Of a stretch of DNA of 64,000 nt, positions 9,525 to 19,292 are shown in pieces. This DNA is from Chondrus crispus (Eukaryota; Rhodophyta; Florideophyceae; Gigartinales; Gigartinaceae): assembly GCF_000350225.1 (NCBI RefSeq), contig NW_005179343.1:186001-250000 (forward strand), given 5' to 3'. The notes under the pieces were generated by a model. It made no database searches and was not told the DNA's origin. It was given only the letters and a program-made list of their open reading frames with translations. Both the position numbers and the translations under genes were made by a program. Every line of letters starts with the position of its first letter. Position 1 is the first letter of the stretch.

Positions 9525-9719
9525 TCAATTCTGTTCAGAAAAAGCAGGGTCGACAGAAAACACTAGCTTTGAGGGGACGTGCCCATCTGGGCCCAGGGTG
9601 TCGTTTGCGCCTTTCACTGCCAGCCGCAAAGTAACCTCGGGGGCTAGATTAGGATATTGCGGCCGCAATATATGGCGAAGATGCGTCGGATAGGAGCGTG
9701 AATCGTTTGCCAGCACCAA
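9525..9719 (-). mobile_element. Fossil retroelement integrase C-terminal scrap
   Basis: A 64-residue minus-strand ORF contains LAVKGANDTLGPDGHVPSKL followed by VFSVDPAF. The A-x-K-A-x-N-D-x-GPDGLVPS-x-LVFG pattern is typical of the region after the integrase catalytic glutamate in retrotransposon polyproteins. No LTR or other domain of this element was found nearby, so it is an isolated old fragment. Confidence 0.55.
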
Positions 9720-10379
9720 GCAAGTTTTGATATTGCACCCCTGAGAACTGGAGCTCGATACCGTCCATCAATACCGTCCATCAAGGTAACATCTTCTCAG
9801 AATTTTAATACAAACACGGAACCCTGATCTACGCGCATGCTGTTAACATACCCTTCGTAAACAAACGACCATGCTTCGAGAAAGGCGTCCCACACATGGC
9901 GAGCAGACTGATCAGAGGAAGGTCAAATTTATGATAAATTTAATAAAAGCAATCATGTTGCTATTTTTGGGACCAAAAAATGTTGGATTTTGCCAGCAAT
10001 GAACGGTGGTCTGTGCTTCATTGGTTTGCGGGCAGCAATTTTTGCCAGATTTTGAGCCGTTCTTATTCAGCACGGGGATGAGGGGCGTGTCTGTTTCCGG
10101 GCAGCGACTGGACCAGAATGTTTGCTGGAGTGGTACAGTTGTAACGGAAATGAGTTTTTGATACCTCGATGTAGCAAAGTGATATGCTATTTCGCTGTAT
10201 ACAGAACCAGCGCTGGCCCATGATATCTCTAACCATCACGTGATCGTACCAGAATAAGCTCATGCTTGCCTGCGCTAGTATCAGGCGCGTGCTTGGACCC
10301 TTTCACGTTTTCCCAATCTGTCAAATTGGGTTTCCCTGCCCTCCCCTCTTTGCGCATCCTGTGCTCCTACTGAGGCGCA
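9720..10379. other. No gene seen; small tandem duplication
   Basis: No supported coding region. A 13-base unit, ATACCGTCCATCA, is repeated directly at about 9757-9784. The rest is unremarkable. Confidence 0.4.
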
Positions 10380-11256
10380 ATGACCCCGCGAAGAAGGTCC
10401 GGGAAGAAAGCAGGGCGTGCTCATTCACGTTCAGTAGCCATCAAACCCGCTGCGTCAGGCAATCAGCTAGGCCGCCCATCTGGAAATTCTAACAGCCGAG
10501 CGCCTGGAGCCGAGGTCCCCGCAGAACGCCGTTCATCCCCTCGAGCTACGGCCGAAGGTACTCCCGCGGCGGCTGGACAAAAAGCCCGTCTGGTTTCAAG
10601 TAACACGGTCAGAACGCCCCGAGGCAGTCCACCATCTGACACGTGCTCGCTTCCCCTCCGAAGTAAGGGAGGTGGCCCGTCTGATGCAGCAAATTCGCAT
10701 TCGGGCAAGCGCAAGCGCGGCATTGTTTCGTCTCCTAGTGAAGACTTTTCCCTTTTGTTCGGGGATGGAGAGCAAGGCGAGGAAGATGAACACCCTGAAC
10801 CCAAACGGGTGAACCGTTGGTTGTTCCAGCTCCATGGACGCGAGCCGGAGGGGGACGTCTACGAGAGTGTGCAGGCTAGTGCAGCAGAGATAGACGAAGT
10901 CGCCGAAGCTCAAAGTGTGGAAGACGTCATTATTCCCACGCGTCGTGAGTCCGTGGCAGGTTCCTTGCCAAGTCAGCCACGGTGCTCCCATTTCGCACAA
11001 CACCACGTGGAAGACTGTAACCACGGAATACTTCGAGTCATGCGGGAACTGCATGGTGGTTTGGAGAAGCAGCTCGCTATTGAAAAGAGGGAAATTTTTG
11101 GAGCAATCAAGGCTAGATCTTCCCGTGTCTCAACCTTAGAGAGGACGTTATCACGATGCCAGGACGCCGTCAACATAGTTTTTCTGAATTTCGCGCTGCC
11201 GAAGACAGGAAAAGCAGCTGAGAAGGTCTCTTTAATCGACCTCCTCAGGCACATGG
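10380..11256 (+). CDS. 5' part of a long unknown ORF split by a gypsy insertion
   Basis: The frame opens at ATG 10380 and runs to the insertion point of the gypsy element at 11256/11257. The first 100 residues are basic, Ser/Pro/Arg-rich and probably disordered (start MTPRRRSGKKAGRAHSRS). A KRKRG cluster and an acidic stretch GEQGEEDEHPEPKRVNRW follow, then a helical region (ELHGGLEKQLAIEKREI, SSRVSTLERTLSRCQDAV) that could form a coiled coil. The last five bases, CATGG, are duplicated at 24956-24960 and the same frame resumes at 24961. I do not recognise the family. The nuclear-protein-like composition would fit a DNA-transposon accessory protein or a host chromatin protein. Confidence 0.65.
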
Positions 11257-11922
11257 TGTAGTATAACCCCCCCTGGGGCTTTATTTTAGATTGGATCAAC
11301 TCAGAACCGGATCGGTTACTGTAGGGCTCGATGCTCTACAGTACCACCACGTGTACCCCCGAGTACAGGGGCGCACGTGTACACGTGTACGCGCGGGACC
11401 GAAGAACGCGCGCACACGTGTACTGTCAGCCCCGATGGCTGACAGTATTACAGTGTCGACCGACCGCTACAGTACGTCGCTACAGTACATCGGTACTGTA
11501 CTATTATGATATGTTATTATGTACATTAAATATGGAGCGGACCGGCGGCGGTGGAGGAGGACAAGCACGGACTTGTCACCCACCGACCGTCAAGGTCCGA
11601 CTTCCCGCTTATTCTAAGGTAGCGTTCGCTAACTACCTTAGAGCGATACCGAGCGCGGGTTGAGGACGCGCGCGGTACGCCCACGAGTCGGCTCCGCCTC
11701 CGCCCGTCGGTACTGGATCGTTACCCAGTACCGCGCCGGGGCGTCAAGGCGTCGAACCGCTCGCGCGTACCGGCGTCCTCCCCGTTCCCGCTCTACCACG
11801 CTACCCGGGCCCGCTGCCCGGCACCGTTAGCTGGTGTCCTGCTTCACCCCCGTCTTCCCGATCGGACGGGGTCTCGGTCGAACTGTGGATACACCCCTAT
11901 CGCTGGGGGTGTTTATGCTACA
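11257..11922 (+). repeat. 5' LTR of gypsy element (666 bp)
   Basis: Starts TGTAGTATAACC and ends TTTATGCTACA, giving short inverted termini TGTAG/CTACA. It is very rich in short palindromes: CACGTGTACACGTGTAC around 11390, a perfect hairpin CTGTCAGCC/GGCTGACAG around 11425-11448, and repeated GTAC and TACAGTAC words to 11505. A likely core promoter or transcript start region is the AT-rich block at 11505-11535. Confidence 0.95.
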
Positions 11923-12002
11923 GTGGTCTCCCGACCTAGAACACCCTGGAGTCCGATCTCCGAGAAGACTTCCGCTTCCCTCCGCGAACCGATCGCGTCG
12001 AG

Positions 12003-13562
12003 ATGAGCCAAGAGTTTGAGCCCTCGATCCGCTCCGAAGCGGCGGATCTGAGTCCGGCCGCTGTGCAGTCCCCATCCGCCCCGTCGGGCGACGGCGACGC
12101 AGGTCCTCGTGACCGCGAACCGTCGCTCGGATCCTCCGAGGAAAGAGCGGCGGCGATGTTCGAACGCATAGCCGAATACATCGAGGAAGTCCGTACTTCC
12201 CTTCGGATCGATGTATCGGACCATGCATACACTCGATGTATGGCCGAACTCCGCTCCCTGCGTGAAGGGAGGTTCGATAGAGTGACGCAGTCCTTAGAGA
12301 ATCTCCGAGCACTGATCGACGAGTTACACTCGCGGATAGTGCTCGTCGAAGACTCCCGTTTCGCCTCGCCCGGACCGCCCGGGCAAGGTCGCCCTGAGAG
12401 GCCGACCTCGGTAAGACGACCCGAGGGCCGAACCTCTCCGTCTGCAGAGCAATTAGGTGCGTTCGCGCACCTCTCCGCTGAGCTCGACGCCACTCGTCGG
12501 CGTGCTCGTGACATGGAACGTACCATGGCCGAAAGGCTACCCGGTACCCCTTCGAGAGGGCCCGGTGGTACCGTACCTCCGAGCGCCGCCGCCCCTGAAG
12601 GTTGGCGTCCGACTGGTGCCGCTACCAGTCGGACTGCAGAAGGAAGCCGTCCTCCGATAGACGCGAACTTCGCGTCTGAGACCCAAGCCTTTCCGTCTAT
12701 CGCCGGAAGTAGGCGGAAAGTGGACCGCGTATCGTACGCGGACGAACAGGACCGTGGAGGAGCCGCCCGCGGATCCGGAGAACCGATGTTCTCCGTCGAT
12801 CCCCGATGGGGCGGCTACCCGCCGGCGAGTTACGCCGAGCATCCAGGTCTGGTAGACGTCCGTACGCTACCGGTTACCTCCTTCGGCACGCTGGGTCCCG
12901 CTGAACCCGGGCTCGAGCCGGTACATACGATGATCCAAGAGTTCAGCGCCGTTGCTGACTATCGTATGTACCGCTTGGATAACACCTCGAGGCTCGTTAC
13001 CTCGGGTGACGCGGGACGGATCGCGAAGTATGTCCAACGCTGTTGTGGGATCCGCCTCACGATGCGCAGCTTCGACGGTACCGACCCGATCCAGCTGCTG
13101 CCGTTCTTGAAGGATATTCGAATCACCTTCAACTCGCAACACCTGACCGAAGGTGTTGCGGTACGAGTCCTCGCGCCTTTCCTCGAGCGCGACGCGGAGC
13201 GCCTGTATACGAGTTATACGATGCGTGGCCTCCGCGCAGGCCAGCTCTACGACGACGTGAGCTGGCCGGGGCTCGTGAATCAATTCTTAAAACGCTACCT
13301 CACGGACGACGTGTTAGGTGAAGCGTACGACGCTGTCGCTACGGCGCGACAGCAATCGCATGAGACGGAAAGCACGTTTGCTGACCGACTCGAGACTGCC
13401 GCGTTCCGATGCACGGCAGTCTTCTCCGAACAGTCCCTCGCGCACTACTTCGTGCGGGGACTTGCACCGGAAACCCGTGCCGCAGTATCCGAAACTGTTC
13501 AAAGGCTGCCAGGCAGTCAGAAGACCGATCTTCCGACCATCCGCCGTATCGCCACGGCGTAA
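12003..13562 (+). CDS. Gypsy Gag (capsid)
   Basis: A 519-residue ORF starting 80 bp after the 5' LTR. Residues 40-110 are helical (EERAAAMFERIAEYIEEVRT), with a SRIVLVEDSRFASPG segment also seen in the Gag of the gypsy element at 40981 (there ARVVLVENLDTDASPG). A low-complexity linker follows. The C-terminal third is a typical retrotransposon Gag domain: LLPFLKDIRITFNSQHLTEG, then YLTDDVLGEAYDAVATARQQ, FADRLETAAFRCTAVFSEQS and YFVRGLAPETRAAVSE. It would form the particle shell. Confidence 0.88.
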   Translation: MSQEFEPSIRSEAADLSPAAVQSPSAPSGDGDAGPRDREPSLGSSEERAAAMFERIAEYIEEVRTSLRIDVSDHAYTRCMAELRSLREGRFDRVTQSLENLRALIDELHSRIVLVEDSRFASPGPPGQGRPERPTSVRRPEGRTSPSAEQLGAFAHLSAELDATRRRARDMERTMAERLPGTPSRGPGGTVPPSAAAPEGWRPTGAATSRTAEGSRPPIDANFASETQAFPSIAGSRRKVDRVSYADEQDRGGAARGSGEPMFSVDPRWGGYPPASYAEHPGLVDVRTLPVTSFGTLGPAEPGLEPVHTMIQEFSAVADYRMYRLDNTSRLVTSGDAGRIAKYVQRCCGIRLTMRSFDGTDPIQLLPFLKDIRITFNSQHLTEGVAVRVLAPFLERDAERLYTSYTMRGLRAGQLYDDVSWPGLVNQFLKRYLTDDVLGEAYDAVATARQQSHETESTFADRLETAAFRCTAVFSEQSLAHYFVRGLAPETRAAVSETVQRLPGSQKTDLPTIRRIATA

Positions 13563-13733
13563 GGTACAACGTACCGCGCTCGGCGCGGTTTACCTCTGCC
13601 GGATTCGAAACCGGCAGGGAGGGCTGGCAGGACTACGAAGTCCGCCGCGACAAGTTCGCCCGCCTCGACCCTCTATATCGGGGAGGATGAGTGGCAGGCC
13701 GACCCTGTCCTCATTACGAAAGGAGCAGGACCC

Positions 13734-14573
13734 GTGGGGGCACGAACCCCCTCACCGATGTCGACCGGAACGACATCGAGTTACGCAACCGCGTTCGCGG
13801 CCACTCCAAGAGTGGCAAGGGGTACGGACCCCCGGGTCGCAGAGCTCGACATATCGAACCGAGATGCAGGAGACGAAGCGCCTCGCGTGCCCCCCCTCAC
13901 CGATGAGGAGGCGCGGCACGCGGCGACCTTCGCCTCAACGGACGGCAGCGCGTACGTGTGCTGGCTATGCCGTACGTACGGGCATGCCATGTACGCGTGC
14001 CCGTTCCTGTCGCCGGAACAACGAATGTTCACGGCGTACAGGAACTACCGCTACCAGATGGAGACGCGCCCCGGTGCGCGTAATCTCCTCCGGCAAGCGG
14101 CGGGCGAGGGCCGTCCCCCGCGTCAAGGTTTCCCGAACCGATCGGGTGGGGGCGCACGCTTCGCCCCCCGTGGAGGCGGGTACCGTCGCAACGAAGTCGA
14201 TCGTCGGGATCGACCCGCCTACCGGCAGGCGGACACAAGGTACCCCCGGCAAGGAGAAAGAGGGGACCGAGACCGTTCTCGGTTACTCCAACAGGTACAA
14301 AATGCGATAGTGTACCTGCAAGACTGGGTAGAGGATCCGTACCCTCTACCCACGGAGGGTCACGAAGGAGAGCCGACTCGCTTCGTCCCCCATATCCTGC
14401 GACGACCGGACGCCGCAGGTCAAGGCCCGGAAGTACCCGAATACTTCTCCAGGGCCGCTGAGCCGCAGTGGGGGAATCGTCCCGACCCACGCGGCCGGCT
14501 ACCCGAAGAAGACCTGGCCGTCGATAGCCAGGAGGTTAGCTCCGATAGCACGAGTAGTTCGAAAAAAGGGTAA
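13734..14573 (+). CDS. Gypsy nucleocapsid region with CCHC zinc knuckle
   Basis: A 279-residue ORF downstream of Gag with the motif CWLCRTYGHAMYAC (C-x2-C-x4-H-x4-C), the zinc knuckle that binds the element RNA. It is followed by SPEQRMFTAYRNYRYQME and a basic, Arg/Gly-rich stretch, and an acidic end. It probably continues the Gag product. Gypsy elements often use a frame change between such parts, and no claim is made about which applies here. Confidence 0.8.
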   Translation: MGARTPSPMSTGTTSSYATAFAATPRVARGTDPRVAELDISNRDAGDEAPRVPPLTDEEARHAATFASTDGSAYVCWLCRTYGHAMYACPFLSPEQRMFTAYRNYRYQMETRPGARNLLRQAAGEGRPPRQGFPNRSGGGARFAPRGGGYRRNEVDRRDRPAYRQADTRYPRQGERGDRDRSRLLQQVQNAIVYLQDWVEDPYPLPTEGHEGEPTRFVPHILRRPDAAGQGPEVPEYFSRAAEPQWGNRPDPRGRLPEEDLAVDSQEVSSDSTSSSKKG

Positions 14574-14713
14574 AGACGGTTACGTACACGCGGTCGCGTG
14601 AGCCGTCTTTTCCCCACGAACTAGACCCGATCCAGCGTGCTCGCCAAGGACACGGGGGGTATTGTCCGATAATACATCCCCCGCTTCCGGAGGCGGGCAC
14701 GGGAGCTCCTGTA

Positions 14714-15945
14714 ATGCCGATACAGGAGGGAGCGCACGTCGAGGCCTCCGAAGGCCCGACGTTAGGAGAACAAGACACCGGGACAGCCGACGTTCCGGTG
14801 AGGCGTAACGATGGCGACGGGGGCAACGACGACCGAAAAGATTCGGTCTACCCCCTGACTCCCGCGAGCCCAAGGTCGCCGGAGAAAGGTCCGTGTCGTA
14901 CGGACTCGAGTAATCCGAGGGGCGTCACTGATCCGCGGACGCCCCAAGGAAGGGGGAGAAGGAAACGCAAGCGGGGCCAGCACCGAAATCGAAGGCCCCG
15001 GGGGAACAACCTCACCGATAAGGTCGCCCCGAAGGTTGTCGACGGCGTCATTTGCCTTATGACGTCGAAGATCTACAACGTCCTCGGCTCAGCAGCCACA
15101 GAGGGAAATGCATTTAAAATCCGCACGATCGCCGTTGATACGTGCTCGGGGTATAATCTGGTGAGGAAGGCCAACCTTCCCCCGATTGGACGCGTTACAT
15201 CGTGCGCGACGCACCTCTGCCACGACTGGCAGGCGCGAATAGCAATCCCCTCAAGCTTTCGGCCGTCTTTCGCCTGGCTGTCCGGTTGAGGAACACGGTG
15301 TTCCGAATTCCGTTCGTAGTCGCGGACCAGCTCGCCGTGCCAGTCCTTCTCGGGATGGCCTTCATCGATAGGCACGTGCGATGTATCGACATCGAAGCTC
15401 AACGAATGGAGCTACGCTAAGGCGGTTCCGTCGCCATCGTCGACGAAAAGGGGGAACCGACTCCCCAAACCAGGCGTCACTGGCGTCACACGGGTCGGCC
15501 GGACGTACGCGAGGAGACCCAGCAGGCAATCCGAATCGCCCGCTGGGTTACCATCCCCGTGATTTCACAAGCTCTCGTGCGTGTGACAACCGCGGGGAGG
15601 GGCCTCGTTTTCCTGGAACCCAAGCCCTCACTCCAACACCGACATGGAGTGAGGCTGACGAATGGCGTTGCGGAGGTCCTACCGAATCAGACCTTCGACG
15701 TCATCGTCGCGAATTTCTCACGACGAGAAAAGAGGCTTCCGAAGCACACCGTCGTGGGATACGCGAAGCGCAACCCCCTCGCGATCCTCACTCCCGAACG
15801 TAAGGTCGCTGAGGGGATCGCGCACGCGCTACACCTGACCGACTTGACCGATCAAGTCGGTGGGGTAGGAGTTGGCCGATCCAACTCCGACGACAAGACC
15901 ACCGCCGGGGGTAGGGGGTCGACCCGGTCGACCGGTCACTTTTAG
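14714..15945 (+). CDS. Gypsy protease region
   Basis: ORFs in this interval carry an aspartic-protease-like motif, AVDTCSGYNLVRKANLPP (near 15135-15190), where the family has D-[ST]-G-A. Next come a flap-like RNTVFRIPFVVADQLAVPVL and LGMAFIDRHV, and the conserved post-protease segment with GLVFLEPKPS and LPKHTVVGYA. The same succession is seen in the third gypsy element around 43400-44000. Strong GC-rich, low-complexity character outside these motifs. Confidence 0.65.
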
Positions 15946-16004
15946 GCCACCCGACGGCGAGGGGTACTGTACTCCCCCAGCAAAAGGATCCCGAAAATCC
16001 ACCG

Positions 16005-18479
16005 ATGGATTGGGAAAAAGAGATCGACCTGTCATACATCGATGATGACAAGCTCCGTGGCCACGTGCTCGAGATGCTCCGTAAGCACTCGAATCTATGG
16101 AGCGGTGCGCTTGGAACGATCCAAGCCACGGAGCACCGCATCCCCCTCGAACCGGGAACGAAACCGATTCGTTCTATGCCCTATCGGAAGGGCCCAGCCA
16201 TGCGCGAAATGGTTGCGAAGGAGGTCAACAAGATGTTGAACGCAGGGGTTATCGAACCCGCGAGCACCGAGTGGGCGTCCCCGGTGGTGCTCGTACCGAA
16301 GAAAGACGGCTCTCTTCGGTTCTGCGTAGACTACCGGCGTCTCAACGCGAAGACCGCAGCGGATTCGTATCCGCTGCCACGGATAGACGACTGCATCGAC
16401 TCGCTAGGAGATGCAGCCGTCTTCACCACGTTGGACTGCAATTCCGGTTATTGGCAGATCCCGGTCGCTCCGGAAGACCGGGATAAGACAACGTTTACGA
16501 CGCACATGGGCACGTTTCGCCACTTGCGCATGCCGTTTGGGCTCAAAGGGGCACCGGCCACCTTCCAACGTGCGCTCGACATAATACTCTCCGGAGTCCG
16601 CTGGCAAATATGCCTCGTCTATCTCGACGACGTGATCGTGTTCTCCCGTACGCACGGAGAACACGCGAGGCATCTCGATACCGTCTTGAGCTTACTGCGG
16701 AGTTCCGGTATCTCCCTTAAGCTCAAGAAGTGCAGCTTATTCCGACCGAAGGTGCACTACCTGGGGCACGTCATCTCCCCAGGCAAGTTGAGCGTGGCCG
16801 ATACGGCGGTCGACGCTTTCAAGACGTTCACGTTACCGAGGACGTGGACGCAAGTGCGCTCGTTCCTCGGGGCGTGTAACATATACTGCCGATTCGTTAA
16901 GGGGTTCGCTAAGATTGCGCGTCCTCTGACCGACATGACGCGCAAGGATTCGGATCCGGATTTCTATAACCCCACGGAGCTGCAACTTCAGGCGTTCGAG
17001 AACCTTAAGAAGTGCATGATCGCTCCGCCGATCCTCGCGTTGCCCCGGCATGGTCTTCCGTACATGATAGACACCGACGCGAGTGCCTACCAACTCGGCT
17101 GCACCTTACTTCAGGAGCACGAAGAGCCGAACGACTGGCGCCCGGTGGGGTATTGGTCGTACTCACTGTCCGATAGTGAGCGCAACTACAGCGCTACCGA
17201 ACGCGAGTGCTTCGCCGTAGTGTGGGCCGTCCGCACACTACAGCCGTACGTAGAAGGCACGAAGTTCACCGTACGGACGGACCATGACGCCCTCCGATGG
17301 CTCATGTCCCTCACCGAGAGTTCCGGAAGGCTCACCCGGTGGCGGCTACGTCTGGCTGAATACGATTTCACCATTCAGTACCGCCCCGGGCGCGTGAATC
17401 AGGTGCCCGATGCCCTGTCACGCCTCGTGTCGCCGAAGGTCGTCGATGACCCTCGCCCCACCGTCGAGGTAGATGAAGACATCCCCACTTTCGACAGGGG
17501 CACGACAGTGCGAGACGTATCGAACGAGCTCGCGGACCACGCTTGTACCGCGAGCTGTGATCATCAGGCCGTCCATGTCTTCGTAACGACACGGAAGCAA
17601 GCCGAAGCCGGAACAAGGTCGCGCGTACGGACGCGCGACGAACCGCGAGGCGACGACGAAGCCCCCGCTCTCCAAGGACCCAATTCGTTTTGGGAGGAGA
17701 AAGAAGAGTTCGACGCCGTCGACATCCAGCGCGCCGAAGACCCCGAGGCTGGCGCGCTCGGCTCCTCGGTCGCCCTACCGCAGGACGACCTTCCAGCCCC
17801 TCTCACGATAGAGGAGATAGCGGAGGAGCAACGCGTGGATGACTTCTGCCAAACCGTTTTGGCACGACAGTCAGAGTCCCGAGACTCCGCGTTCTTCGAG
17901 GACCACCAAGGGGTGCTCAAACGGAGACACCCTTTCGACCCTGATATCGTTCAGGTGGTGGTACCTCGGACGCTCTGCGCCAGGCTCCTTCGCCTGTGCC
18001 ACAACCCGGCCATCGCGGGGCACCCGGGCCAGAACCGTATGTACTACGCACTTCGACGCGAGTACTACTGGCCCCACCTGGCTGCAGACGTCGCAGCCAC
18101 GGTGCGAGGGTGTCGAACCTGCGCGATGAACCGGGTGAAGCTGAGGAAACATCTCAATCGATTGAGATTGTTTCCAGCAACAAGGCCCCTCGAGAGCCTC
18201 GCGATCGACATCTTGGGGCCGCTCCCCAAGACGAAGGCAGGAAAACGGTTCCTGCTCGTGATTACGGACCGCTTCAGTAAGCTAACGCAAGTCGTTGCGC
18301 TCCGCACGATAACAGCGTACACGGTCGCAGTTGCGTTCTGCGACTCGTGGGTGTTCAAGTATGGCGTCCCTCGCATGTTGCTTTCGGACAACGGCCCTCA
18401 GTTTAATGCCAAGTTCTTCCACAGCACGTGCCGCGTCCTGGGGATAACGAACTTGTACACTTCGGCGTACCATCCCTAG
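16005..18479 (+). CDS. Gypsy Pol: RT, RNase H, integrase
   Basis: An 824-residue ORF. RT: EWASPVVLVPKKDGSLRFCV, then FTTLDCNSGYWQI, MPFGLKGAPATFQRALD, and the catalytic box CLVYLDDVIVFS. RNase H: YMIDTDASAYQLGCTLLQEH, ATERECFAVVWAVRTL and RTDHDALRWL. Integrase: the zinc-binding pattern H-x(n)-H-x(n)-C-x2-C in HNPAIAGHPGQNR through CRTCAMNR, then the core FLLVITDRFSKLTQVVALRT and LLSDNGPQFNAKFF. The order RT-RNase H-integrase defines Ty3/gypsy. Confidence 0.96.
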   Translation: MDWEKEIDLSYIDDDKLRGHVLEMLRKHSNLWSGALGTIQATEHRIPLEPGTKPIRSMPYRKGPAMREMVAKEVNKMLNAGVIEPASTEWASPVVLVPKKDGSLRFCVDYRRLNAKTAADSYPLPRIDDCIDSLGDAAVFTTLDCNSGYWQIPVAPEDRDKTTFTTHMGTFRHLRMPFGLKGAPATFQRALDIILSGVRWQICLVYLDDVIVFSRTHGEHARHLDTVLSLLRSSGISLKLKKCSLFRPKVHYLGHVISPGKLSVADTAVDAFKTFTLPRTWTQVRSFLGACNIYCRFVKGFAKIARPLTDMTRKDSDPDFYNPTELQLQAFENLKKCMIAPPILALPRHGLPYMIDTDASAYQLGCTLLQEHEEPNDWRPVGYWSYSLSDSERNYSATERECFAVVWAVRTLQPYVEGTKFTVRTDHDALRWLMSLTESSGRLTRWRLRLAEYDFTIQYRPGRVNQVPDALSRLVSPKVVDDPRPTVEVDEDIPTFDRGTTVRDVSNELADHACTASCDHQAVHVFVTTRKQAEAGTRSRVRTRDEPRGDDEAPALQGPNSFWEEKEEFDAVDIQRAEDPEAGALGSSVALPQDDLPAPLTIEEIAEEQRVDDFCQTVLARQSESRDSAFFEDHQGVLKRRHPFDPDIVQVVVPRTLCARLLRLCHNPAIAGHPGQNRMYYALRREYYWPHLAADVAATVRGCRTCAMNRVKLRKHLNRLRLFPATRPLESLAIDILGPLPKTKAGKRFLLVITDRFSKLTQVVALRTITAYTVAVAFCDSWVFKYGVPRMLLSDNGPQFNAKFFHSTCRVLGITNLYTSAYHP

Positions 18480-18521
18480 ACGAACGGGTAAGTCGAGCGA
18501 TATAACCGAACAATCGCCTCG

Positions 18522-19292
18522 ATGCTGCGGAACTACGTGGGTGAACACCAGGACGACTGGGATGTGTACGTGGGGCCGCTTACGTATGCGTACAACTCCC
18601 ACGTACATCGCACCACACGCACCACGCCGTTTGAGCTCGTGCTCAGCAGGCCACCGCCGGAGTTCTCTCTCCGACGGGCGGACGGCGACGCGCCCCCTTC
18701 CGATAGGGGGAACCAACGTGCCGAGTTCCTCAAGGCCTTGGACTCGACTATCCAAAAGGCCTACGGGAGCCTGCGTCGGACGCAGGCTCGCTACAAGCGC
18801 GACTTCGATAAGCGCATACGACGTATTAATTCCCGGCTCCGTCCCGGAGAATACGTATATCTCAACCCCACCGATGGGGCTAAGACATCAAACAAGCTCG
18901 CTTCGCCCGCTGTCGGACCCTACCGCGTGCTCGCCAATGACGGCCAAACCATCACGATCGATCGTGATGGGGTCACCGAGCGAGTCTCCGCCGACCGCTG
19001 CGTGTACGCGCCGTCTCCGATAGACGCGTCACGAGCAAGTACGACGACCCCGCGGGACCTCGCCGATAAGGACACCGCGGGAATGCAGTATGCCGTCGAA
19101 CGGCTACTGAGACATCGAGTCATGGAAGACGGAACTACGGAGTTCCTCATCAAGTGGGCGGATTACGACGCGCCCACTTGGACTGCGCGGACTCACGTCC
19201 CGGAGGAGTTGGTGTCTCGTTACGCCGAACGCCTCCGGAGACGTACCGGCAGAGACCTCACCCAAACCGTGAACGCGGACGTTCACGCTTAA
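18522..19292 (+). CDS. Gypsy integrase C-terminus with chromodomain
   Basis: This 256-residue ORF continues the integrase: YVGEHQDDWDVYVGPLTYAY, TPFELVLSRPPPEF, and the GPY/F module FKxVGPYRVL-like AVGPYRVLANDGQTI. It ends with a chromodomain-like segment, QYAVERLLRHRVMEDGTTEF followed by LIKWADYDAPTWTARTHVPE. Chromodomains at the integrase C-terminus mark chromoviruses and guide insertion to particular chromatin. Confidence 0.9.
   Translation: MLRNYVGEHQDDWDVYVGPLTYAYNSHVHRTTRTTPFELVLSRPPPEFSLRRADGDAPPSDRGNQRAEFLKALDSTIQKAYGSLRRTQARYKRDFDKRIRRINSRLRPGEYVYLNPTDGAKTSNKLASPAVGPYRVLANDGQTITIDRDGVTERVSADRCVYAPSPIDASRASTTTPRDLADKDTAGMQYAVERLLRHRVMEDGTTEFLIKWADYDAPTWTARTHVPEELVSRYAERLRRRTGRDLTQTVNADVHA

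Noticed and set aside
13318-14310. 330-residue ORF overlapping gypsy Gag and zinc-knuckle ORFs
   Set aside because: Arg/Ser-rich alternate frame over GC-rich coding sequence; the motif-bearing frames are 12003-13562 and 13734-14573.
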